The translations under genes were made by a program, and so were the position numbers. A DNA stretch of 64,000 nucleotides from Mermis nigrescens (Eukaryota > Nematoda > Enoplea > Mermithida > Mermithidae), in assembly GCA_036768485.1 (NCBI GenBank), contig JAVLUZ010000142.1, forward strand, positions 21,852,290 through 21,916,289. The letters run 5' to 3'. The notes beneath the pieces were generated by a model. The model saw nothing but the letters and a program-made list of their open reading frames with translations. It was not told the origin of the DNA and did no database searches. Positions 60,401 to 64,000 of the stretch are shown piece by piece. Every line of letters starts with the position of its first letter. Position 1 is the first letter of the stretch.

Positions 60401-63400
60401 TGGCACATACAAACGTACTACAATCAAAGGGCTACAAACTGGCCCAAACCGAATTTATTTACACTCAATGGGGCGTTCGGTTCAGATTTTTAAAGTTTAC
60501 AATGTGGTGGACAGTGAAAAATACGTGTTTGTCCATATTTTTGTTCGCCACCCCTTAAAAAGTACTTTATTTTTATCCTATTCGACCTCTCCCGACTTCT
60601 GAACAGAGAAAGTGGAGCGTAAATAAATTTGGTTTGGGCCAGTTTGTAGCCCTTTGATTGTAGTACGTTTGTATGTGCCAAACTTATGTTTGTAAACTTT
60701 ACACTGAAAAAATTTTTTGGGGAAAAAATCGGTTTGGGTTTTTTTGAAACAGATGAAAAAAACCGATTGATTGCCCCAGATGTACCTACATTCTTGTGCT
60801 CAATTTCCATACGCACGTACACGACCGTTAAGCGCAACGCTTAAGTGAGTCGCCCGGGACCACCTTCCCCTAAAAATTATCATATTTTTCATTCCATTCC
60901 CACACATATTTTCAATCAAAATCCGGGATAGGAAAATGGGTACTCGGGCTTAATGCGACTTGAGTACGAATTGGAATGTGTGTTATCATATCTTACGTGT
61001 GTTAAAAGATCATATGTGTGTGTCTCATATTTGTGCCTGTCTCGTTTGTACATACCTTTACCCAGGGGCGGATTTAGGGGGGGGCGGCCGCCTCCCCATT
61101 GGCCCAAAAAAGTGCGCAAAATTAAGCATTTTTAAGCGATTTTTATCGATTTTCGGGTTAAAACGGCTAATTTTTCCGCCCAAGTCAGGGTTCCGCCCCC
61201 TCCCCTTAGGAAAATCCTAGATCCGCCACTGCCTCTACCGTAAGCTTTTGCCCATAGGCTTATTGTCGTATTCATAGATCCTTTTCATCTCTTGGTTCGT
61301 GTTGTTACGCCTCTTTTTCCGCATCAGTTAAAACTGCGTGCGAGCGCAGTTTTGACGGCACTTTAAGATTTTACATTTTACAATTAGTTTTTGAGCTTGA
61401 GAGCCTCTCCGTCAGCTTCCGCGCTGAGCGTATCCTTTTTTCTTTTCGTCGCCCTACGTGAGCAGACTCCGTCCGTACGTGCCTTTTTATCTGCTTGGCT
61501 GCAGAACTCGTCTGTTAGTTTTCCTGCGTAGTGTTCACGCTTCTTTTCGCCGTACGCTTTGTTTTTTATCATTCGTGTTTGTGCCAATTGGCATCAGCTG
61601 TTGTATGCCTTTGGCAGGGCTTTGTGCCCTTGTTTAATTACATTGTTTGATTTTACCCGATCAGCGTAACACGACGGTCAGCAGCATGTATCCTCCATGC
61701 TGTCGCTTTTTAATTCTTCATAATTTTTCTGTCCAAAAATATTGTAAAAATTAATAAAAATTAATTATTTAATTAACGATGCTGGGCTCGGTTGAATTTC
61801 CGTGCTGTTGAATTCTGTCCTTTGTGCTACACTATACTTAGGAACCCTTAATATTTTCAAGCACCGGAATTCGGTCCAAAACAAGTTAAATAATAAACTT
61901 TTTGAGCCCTCAATTAGGTTTCCGGGGAACTTACTTTAATTAGGTACTTAATCTCAAAGGGGTTAAGTAAGTAAGTTTCACTAGGTGCGTGCGTAGAGGG
62001 ACGGGCTACCTTGAATAGGCCGGGCCGCTTACCCACGAATCGCCGGCTGGTGATCGACCTCCTAAAAAGGGCGAGAAACCTCGTGTGAGCGCATAAGCTT
62101 GAGATTCGGGTTAAGTAAGCGAAGTGAACGTAGCTTGAGTCTACGTTAACAGATCTGATATGTATTTGTCCTTGGGCCATTGTGGAGACTTAATTTTTTC
62201 ATAAATGTTGATCGTAATATCAGAATAACGATTCCGACTGAAATTTTCTTTAAACCCTGTGGTTGTGTAAAGTTTACACTGCCTATTAACTCAACTCTTG
62301 TTCTAGAGCCTTGCGGAAGCTTAATTTTTTTCAAAATGTTCTACGTAAAATCAGAATTGAGAATCTGACTATTAGTTTTCTCTACACCTAGCAGTTGTGT
62401 TAAATTTGCACTAATCATTTGTTGTTAAAATGTAGTTTATACTACAAATTTATTTTACTTCCAAATCTGAGCGTTAGTGTTCCTTACACTTGAAATTTGC
62501 GTAAAGTTAATGCTGAAAAACTTTGATCTGTTAAAATAATGTAAGGTTGTCTTGTTTGAGAAGGATAATGCTGATGTTAAGAACAGTATTGCTTTCCGTG
62601 TCCTCGGACTGCTGTCATTATAATGGCATGTCACCATACGTGGGCAGCAAGAAAATTCTGGAGGGGGGTCCAAGATTTTTTGAAGGTCAAAAAATGGCCT
62701 TAAAAATGGTGGTATGGCGATAAAAACACCATTTTTCGACGTTTCTCATCAAGCACTATCCATTGGCATCAAAAAATTGCGAAAAAAAGAAAAAAAATTT
62801 CAAAAATTGAATTCTGGGGGGGGGTCTTTTGATTTCTGGGGGTCTTTTGGTTTCTGGGGGGTCCAGACCCCCCCACGCCCATGTGTGCATGTCACTGTAT
62901 GTGTTTACTGACTGATGTACTCAAATCATACTAATTAAAAGCGGGGTACTAGCAAAGAAAAAATGCTCCGATGGAACAAAAAAGATGAATATACTTGGAA
63001 TTGTGGATTATTAAGGATGTAAAAGGATGGAACTAGGAAAAATCTACCTAAAGTCGCAAAATCTGCTAAAAATCACACTTTCTGTAAGCAACGCAAAAAA
63101 TCGAAGTATATTCTGCAGCCTCTAAAAATTGTCTTTTTTAAATAATGTTCAAAGTTTCAGATAAGAGTGTATAAACGAAATCTGTAATGTTTATTTGTTT
63201 AAATTAATGGCAAGTAGCAACGCTGACTAGCTTCGTATCCTGATCGATAGAAAATTAAGTGGTATTGTATTTAAAGTTGTTTTATTTTGTTCTGAGCATT
63301 AAAGCAAGCAAAGCAGCGGCCGATTGATTAGTGCACACAATCCTTATGGGCATGTTAGTGTACCTACATCTAGTCTGTTTCAAGTCAACTTAAGTGTTTC

Positions 63401-63932
63401 CTACTGTTTTAAACCATTCATTCAATTGGCTTAAAAAGACAGTTAGTTTACTCAACATCATTTCCCATAGCTACTGCGTAGCAAATGTGCTGCTTTTTCA
63501 ATCATTTTATGGTTAAATATTTATTTTAATCTGTTGGCCGCAGAATATACTTCGATTTTTTGCGTTGCTTAGAGAAAGTGTGATTTTTAGCAGATTTTGC
63601 GACTTTAGGTAGATTTTTCCTAGTTCCATCCTTTTACATCCTTAATAATCCCTAATTCCAAGTATATTCATCTTTTTTGTTCCATCGGAGCATTTTTCTT
63701 TGCTAGTTTAAAAAATACGTAGCATACCTTCCTTTGTTTGGCTTTAATTTGGGCTGTGAACTTCGTGTTGGTAGGAACCTTGGCATCAAACGGTCGCAAA
63801 GGAAACTAAGAAATCGGAGTGCAAAATTAAACAGTTTAAATAAAACAATTACTTATTCAGTAGGTAAACGATGAGCACCTGAAGTAGGCATAACAATGAG
63901 CTATGAAGCTTCTTCGAAACGAAAACGTCCAT
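39297..63932 (-). CDS. POLR3E: DNA-directed RNA polymerase III subunit RPC5 (POLR3E), 15 exons
   Basis: The span holds 15 exons on the minus strand, joined length 1926 nt (642 codons), with GT/AG at all 14 introns and consistent phase throughout. The protein follows metazoan RPC5 from end to end: N-terminal dimerisation part (exons 1-5, DVFVSKKLHSSLLCLLQFPL, RSRGEQLALN, HVNPVKEIMQMKPSFFYLD), a middle part (exon 6, KKRRVASYSYMQKMHEEEKW; exon 8, SLAQLRSLPLPDQVQALM) and winged-helix regions (exons 9-12, LVQGCWVVKS, ISGEMLCRARDF, RGWHFILATDADFIN, HPDIVQRQ). A charged linker (exon 13) and the C-terminal extension (exons 14-15, LTLSDIKRLLLLKLAESPPG) follow. RPC5 pairs with RPC4 (POLR3D) in the TFIIF-like module of Pol III and acts in the nucleus in initiation and termination on tRNA and 5S genes. 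Human RPC5 is 708 aa. About 15-20 C-terminal codons are missing after exon 15. Introns carry many MITEs but no exon is damaged, so the gene is probably active. Confidence 0.95.
39471..41863. other. POLR3E intron 14, repeat-filled
   Basis: Contains MITE-like blocks at about 39830-40140 and 40660-40860 (CCCCCAGAATT runs, CAGCACCAAAATTCTGG, ACACCCAAGTGTGG), related in style to family A but with diverged ends, and GGCGCTTCGCG at 41040. No gene is seen on the plus strand. Confidence 0.45.
41864..42105 (-). CDS. POLR3E: POLR3E exon 14
   Basis: 242 nt (LIAEFKKFLYEKLSTKPCLT, then LSDIKRLLLLKLAESPPGS). Acceptor TTAATCAG, donor GTATGC. It matches the C-terminal extension segment ELKAFVE...LTLSELKRLF of human RPC5. 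Confidence 0.95.
42986..43211. mobile_element. MITE family C copy in POLR3E intron 13
   Basis: It runs from about CATTCAAGTAACAGGGGA to GTTATACATGTATG, with CCCCCAAAGCCAGAAACG, TTTTTGGCCGTTTTAGG and CCCAAAATTTC blocks as in the other copies. No clear TSD. Confidence 0.7.
43385..43567 (-). CDS. POLR3E: POLR3E exon 13 (linker)
   Basis: 183 nt encoding a low-complexity, charged linker (QDFKSPPPGRRRSASRSVSQ, then NADGSLGSLNGEEK). Phase fixes the acceptor at TTTATATAG rather than the downstream GTCAG. Donor GTATGC. The sequence is not conserved, but the phase fits both neighbours. Confidence 0.85.
44012..44106 (-). CDS. POLR3E: POLR3E exon 12
   Basis: 95 nt (HPDIVQRQTSFWEAKYQALC). Acceptor TGTTTTAG, donor GTGAGA. 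It matches KHPDVVQRQHMLW. Confidence 0.95.
44190..44440. repeat. MITE-like block in POLR3E intron 11
   Basis: It runs from CATAGATGCCCAGGGAGGGGTGA to GCCCCCTTTCACCCCATTGTATG, with AATCCACAATTTATCTGACG inside. Its ends resemble family D; the internal sequence resembles 52965-53120. No TSD was found. Confidence 0.45.
44620..44783 (-). CDS. POLR3E: POLR3E exon 11
   Basis: 164 nt (LYKFSQSSSVDKKEISASVK, then RLKYQRGWHFILATDADFIN). Acceptor TTGTTTAG, donor GTAATT. The human counterpart contains WKFTQSRWVVRKE and KGWEFILP. Confidence 0.95.
45176..45346. repeat. MITE-like block in POLR3E intron 10
   Basis: CACGTATCTCTGGGGGG and GGACGGCCAGCTACGTG form imperfect inverted ends about 170 bp apart. It has no coding capacity. 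No clear TSD. Confidence 0.45.
45567..45648 (-). CDS. POLR3E: POLR3E exon 10
   Basis: 82 nt (EIIYPRHAISPKSGISGEML, then CRARDFC). Acceptor ATTTTTAG, donor GTAAGA. It matches DILYP...SGVPAEVLCRGRDF. Confidence 0.95.
46187..46307 (-). CDS. POLR3E: POLR3E exon 9
   Basis: 121 nt (KIMQFDQLISLLPTKADEQT, then LLNCAVLVQGCWVVK). Acceptor TTCTACAG, donor GTTTGT. It matches the VAMLVQGNWVVKS winged-helix segment. Confidence 0.95.
46620..47060. repeat. Dispersed repeat with 20-bp palindrome
   Basis: Related to 18975-19400 and 19500-19540. It contains the perfect palindrome TCTTTGTACATGTACAAAGA at 46719-46738 and a half copy near 47007. It lies in POLR3E intron 8. Confidence 0.65.
47152..47243 (-). CDS. 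POLR3E: POLR3E exon 8
   Basis: 92 nt (RMPQLPSDTISLAQLRSLPL, then PDQVQALMTN). Acceptor CTCTTTAG, donor GTAATT. Its one leftover base plus GC of exon 9 makes Ser. Confidence 0.94.
47340..47892. other. POLR3E intron 7
   Basis: Contains a family C-like fragment around 47395-47520 (GGCCAAAAACG, AAACACCTAAAAACGGCC) and a small tandem AATAAGTGATGAACATT at 47540-47580. No gene is seen. Confidence 0.45.
47893..48026 (-). CDS. POLR3E: POLR3E exon 7
   Basis: 134 nt (VEESDLLRKQLLYADEEKSA, then DSKELMRLFVPKAEEAD). Acceptor TTTTGAAG, donor GTAAGC. A decayed inverted copy of its 3' half lies at 48590-48720. Confidence 0.92.
48590..48720 (+). pseudogene. Inverted partial copy of POLR3E exon 7
   Basis: On the plus strand DSKELRRLFVIKDEEAD is followed by a donor GTAAGT and intron-like sequence (CGTTGCACGCAGCATATATT). 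This matches the minus-strand exon 7 end (DSKELMRLFVPKAEEAD) and the first 80-100 bp of intron 7. The two copies face each other in opposite orientation, about 600 bp apart. The frame upstream stays open to about 48500 but does not match exon 7 there. Confidence 0.75.
48792..49088. mobile_element. MITE family E, copy 2, 8-bp TSD (7/8)
   Basis: It starts CATACATGATTTTGG and ends GTGCTGCGCATGTCCG. It is flanked by GAGTCGAG (48784-48791) and GAGTCGTG (49089-49096). The core has TTTTCGGCGCTTCGCGCGTA. It lies in POLR3E intron 6. Confidence 0.85.
49199..49389 (-). CDS. POLR3E: POLR3E exon 6
   Basis: 191 nt, ending in phase 0. An acidic start (ISSHDESDVEAATGPK) is followed by RVKFASVGQESEAAKKRRVA and KMHEEEKWVPLIYKNTL. 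Acceptor CTCCTCCTCAG, donor GTAAGT. Confidence 0.95.
49608..49851. mobile_element. MITE family C copy in POLR3E intron 5
   Basis: It starts CATACATGAGACAGGGGAAC and ends CCATTACATGTATG. ACCCAAAGTTGGTCGTTCCC and related words are partly triplicated near 49640-49700. No clear TSD. Confidence 0.75.
50102..50215 (-). CDS. POLR3E: POLR3E exon 5
   Basis: 114 nt (ALHVNPVKEIMQMKPSFFYL, then DTGDEKLKPSDSGARDQ). Acceptor TATCTCAG, donor GTATGC. It matches LHLTPLHGILQLRPSFSYLD. Confidence 0.94.
50297..50713. mobile_element. MITE family D, intact copy with 8-10-bp TSD
   Basis: It starts CACATGCACATAGGGGTGAG and ends CCTTGTGCACCTATG. TACATAGTCA occurs at 50287-50296 and 50714-50723. The core contains CCGCGCTTCGCGCC. 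It gives the empty-site view for the element at 22427-23497. It lies in POLR3E intron 4. Confidence 0.85.
50900..51740. mobile_element. Long-TIR foldback element, copy 1
   Basis: The first and last roughly 200 bp are inverted copies (CTAGCAAAGAAAATGCTCCG ... CGGAGCATTTTTCTCTGCTAG, diverged). The flanks show TA on both sides. The interior has a 106-codon minus-strand ORF (51170-51490) without recognisable domains. Copy 2 is at 62949-63706 with its interior reversed. Confidence 0.8.
51890..52545. repeat. Diverged tandem array, about five units of 120-160 bp
   Basis: Each unit has a TTTACAC..C...GGGTGTAAAGAAA line followed by AGTCAGATTCGTAATTCTGAC, an imperfect palindrome. Units begin near 51900, 52022, 52190, 52320 and 52452. 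The same family occurs in reverse at 62170-62520 and 59100-60130. Confidence 0.7.
52420..53115. repeat. 700-bp direct duplication, copy 1
   Basis: It matches 55015-55715 closely and in the same order (CGCGCCCAACTGGCGTAT, CATAACCGGAGAAGTTGGCA, the MITE C copy, then GAGATTGACCAGGATAA). The offset is about 2.6 kb; the satellite array lies between the copies. Confidence 0.8.
52724..52944. mobile_element. MITE family C copy inside duplication 1
   Basis: It starts CATATAGTAAGAGGGGTTGC and ends CACTTACGTGTATG, with GTCGGACGTCCCCCCATCCC near the start. No TSD; it was copied along with the duplication. Confidence 0.75.
53180..54980. repeat. Satellite-like array with GGCGCGAAGCGCC hairpins
   Basis: Diverged units contain CTCAATTTTGC..CTTT, then AATTATATCTGGCGCGAAGCGC and AAATTTC. 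The hairpin motif recurs at 53583, 54657, 54748, 54838 and 54923, so the period is close to 90 bp in the last part. A family E MITE (53991-54381) interrupts it. It lies in POLR3E intron 4; no coding potential. Confidence 0.7.
53991..54381. mobile_element. MITE family E, copy 3 (inverted)
   Basis: Reverse of copy 1, from about CACATGCACAGCATGGAATT to CCAGATCATGTATG, with TTTTTCGGGCCCAAAAATGG and TATGGCGCGAAGCGCCGAAA. The left end is worn and no TSD is clear. Confidence 0.8.
55015..55715. repeat. 700-bp direct duplication, copy 2
   Basis: Partner of 52420-53115 with small indels (for example GCGTATCGCG versus GCGTATGCACG). It carries its own family C MITE at 55327-55543. Confidence 0.8.
55327..55543. 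mobile_element. MITE family C copy inside duplication 2
   Basis: It starts CATATTGTAAGAGGGGTTGC and ends CAGTTGCATTATG. Same position in the duplicated block as 52724-52944. Confidence 0.75.
55902..55984 (-). CDS. POLR3E: POLR3E exon 4
   Basis: 83 nt (TMDYQMLVNDNVGGLHTNCY, then AVGVYRN). Acceptor CCTTTAG, donor GTACGT. Equivalent to LMDKQ...SRYAAALYR of human RPC5. Confidence 0.92.
55985..56626. other. Start of POLR3E intron 3, lower-coordinate end
   Basis: No repeat or gene is recognised. A 79-codon plus-strand ORF begins as the complement of exon 4 and has no recognised content. Confidence 0.4.
56627..56946. mobile_element. MITE family B-like, longer copy, 8-bp TSD (7/8)
   Basis: It starts CAGTGGCGGATCCAGGATTT and ends CTCTAAATCCGCAAGTG. 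It is flanked by TTTTTGGG (56619-56626) and TTTCTGGG (56947-56954). The interior differs from the 199-bp copies, so it is a related subfamily (320 bp). Confidence 0.8.
57401..57589 (+). mobile_element. MITE family A, copy 6 (short)
   Basis: It starts CATACCTGGACGTGGGG and ends GCCGCCCACCTATG. It is 189 bp, with the middle shortened between AAATTCAATTTTTGAAAA and TGGTGTTTTTTCGCCATACC. The flanks do not match. Confidence 0.85.
57640..58010. repeat. ATCAATGGGA direct repeats and (CAAT/CAAC) low-complexity run
   Basis: ATCAATGGGAA or ACCAATGGGAA occurs at about 57642, 57661 and 57996. Between 57848 and 57965 the strand is a loose run of CAATCAA/CAACCAA words. No gene; the 79-codon ORF is low complexity. 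Confidence 0.5.
58075..58193 (-). CDS. POLR3E: POLR3E exon 3
   Basis: 119 nt, residues 45-83 plus two bases (LEIRQTVDITSKNYDRSRGE, then QLALN). Acceptor CTATTTAG, donor GTACGA. It matches the RPC5 block ending in the RSKGEQIALN motif. Confidence 0.93.
58855..58880. repeat. Perfect 11-bp stem hairpin
   Basis: ATAGGTAGCGC, a GATA loop, then GCGCTACCTAT. It is GC-rich in an AT-rich intron. No adjoining T-run or coding context explains it. Confidence 0.9.
59100..60050. repeat. 466-bp tandem repeat, two units
   Basis: ATGTTTTCCCTAATTAGTAG begins at 59121 and 59586, and a diverged third start (ATGTTCTCTG) is at 60053. The units share TTTCTTTACACTCATTG, ACTCAGTTTTACATTCTATG, TCTTAAGCGCTACACGTCAA and GTGTAAACTTTACACTG, a near-perfect palindrome. 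It lies in POLR3E intron 2. Confidence 0.85.
60060..60700 (+). repeat. Dispersed repeat, plus copy
   Basis: It is the reverse complement partner of 15620-16400 and continues the 466-bp array with a different unit. It contains several TTTACAC half-sites. The ORFs at 60363-60602 and 60490-60837 fall on the repeat. Confidence 0.65.
61063..61231. mobile_element. MITE family B, copy 3, 8-bp TSD (7/8)
   Basis: It starts CAGGGGCGGATTTAGG and ends AATCCTAGATCCGCCACTG. It is flanked by CCTTTACC (61055-61062) and CCTCTACC (61232-61239). It is 169 bp and in the same orientation as copy 2. Confidence 0.92.
61384..61587 (-). other. Unidentified basic 67-codon ORF
   Basis: It reads MAQTRMIKNKAYGEKKREHY and continues Lys/Arg-rich. 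It lies in a block of higher G+C (about 61240-61620) within POLR3E intron 2 on the same strand. No splice signals or family support it. Confidence 0.15.
61632..62165. other. Gene-free stretch
   Basis: No gene is recognised. The block 61900-62160 is richer in G+C with repeated TTAAGTAAG words and could be a short repeat end; I see no tRNA-like fold. Confidence 0.35.
62170..62520. repeat. Reverse copies of the TCTGAC/TTTACAC array
   Basis: Two or three units with CAGAATAACGATTCCGACT, TTTCTTTAAACCCTGTGGTTGTG and GTGTAAAGTTTACACTG; same family as 51890-52545 in the opposite orientation. Confidence 0.7.
62635..62887 (-). mobile_element. MITE family A, copy 7, perfect 8-bp TSD
   Basis: It starts CATACGTGGGCAGCAAGAAA and ends CCCACGCCCATGTGTG (reverse orientation). 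Both flanks are CATGTCAC (62627-62634, 62888-62895). It is 253 bp. Confidence 0.95.
62949..63706. mobile_element. Long-TIR foldback element, copy 2
   Basis: It starts CTAGCAAAGAAAAAATGCTC and ends CATTTTTCTTTGCTAG. The interior is reversed relative to copy 1 (CTACTGCGTAGCAAATGTGC versus its complement near 51150). Flanks are TA on the left and TT on the right. It ends 21 bp from the exon 2 donor. Confidence 0.8.
63728..63805 (-). CDS. POLR3E: POLR3E exon 2
   Basis: 78 nt, phase 0, residues 19-44 (FPLRPFDAKVPTNTKFTAQI...KQRK). Acceptor TTTCTTAG, donor GTATGC. It matches the RPC5 segment with YPVRP and AKIKPKQ. A foldback element ends 21 bp from its donor. Confidence 0.92.
63879..63932 (-). 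CDS. POLR3E: POLR3E exon 1 of those seen
   Basis: 54 nt, residues 1-18 (MDVFVSKKLHSSLLCLLQ). An acceptor TTTTTTACAG lies right before the ATG, so either this is the first coding exon after a 5' UTR intron, or the ATG is an internal Met and about ten codons lie upstream outside the window. Donor GTGCTC. Confidence 0.85.
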
Positions 63933-64000
63933 CTGTAAAAAAATTACGATGAATCGCAATAGCGTTATAAAACATTAATAATATGGATGGAAAGTAAAAA

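Noticed and set aside
61900..62165. tRNA-derived SINE head
   Set aside because: Some GC-rich words suggested A/B boxes, but no cloverleaf or intact B box (GGTTCGANTCC) is present.
1..64000. CRISPR arrays, operons, bacterial ribosome-binding sites
   Set aside because: The window is eukaryotic (spliced genes, LINEs, hAT elements); the tandem repeats lack regular unique spacers.

Overview
The window reads as nuclear DNA of a repeat-rich, AT-rich metazoan, probably an invertebrate. The evidence is GT-AG spliced genes, a metazoan-type RPC5 subunit of RNA polymerase III, LINEs with (ATTC)n tails, hAT transposons and several MITE families. I cannot fix the phylum; a nematode is only a guess. Two runs of N are assembly gaps (16419-16435 and 38726-38825). 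I saw no tRNA, rRNA or CRISPR array.

Three host genes are well supported. (1) A long minus-strand gene, 39297-63932, is POLR3E (RPC5). I assembled it as 15 exons totalling 1926 nt (642 codons). Every junction has GT/AG and every phase agrees; only the last few codons, and possibly the first, are missing. (2) A three-exon minus-strand F-box gene lies at 12045-13330 (333 aa). (3) An intronless plus-strand TBP-like gene lies at 13662-14219 (185 aa, complete bilobed core). Genes 2 and 3 are divergent and share a 331-bp intergenic region that holds a tandemly duplicated module.

The rest is mobile DNA. At 1960-8930 (+) is a decayed LTR element with gag, a CCHC-like knuckle, an aspartic protease and an unrecognised conserved domain. 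Its LTR is split by a 1.1-kb element (2210-3337) with terminal arrays of a 12-mer. At 30415-38146 (-) is a relative with a 1-kb 3' LTR, the same conserved domain and a broken DEDDy 3'-5' exonuclease domain; a deleted hAT transposon (34655-36457) lies inside it. I saw no reverse transcriptase in either. At 23561-28525 are three LINE copies: A (+, broken), B (-, inserted into A) and C (+, one frameshift in the RT ORF).

Five MITE families recur, here called A-E. A (about 265 bp, end CAYACSTGGGC) and B (about 200 bp, ends CAGTGGCGGATCC/CAGGGGCGGATTT) have 8-bp target duplications and are hAT-like. One A copy sits inside another. A TA-inserting element (22427-23497) sits in a D copy, and the second D copy at 50297 shows the empty site. 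Satellite-like arrays carry short palindromes, notably GGCGCGAAGCGCC, which is scattered on both strands across the window. The POLR3E introns are packed with these elements, yet its reading frame is intact.
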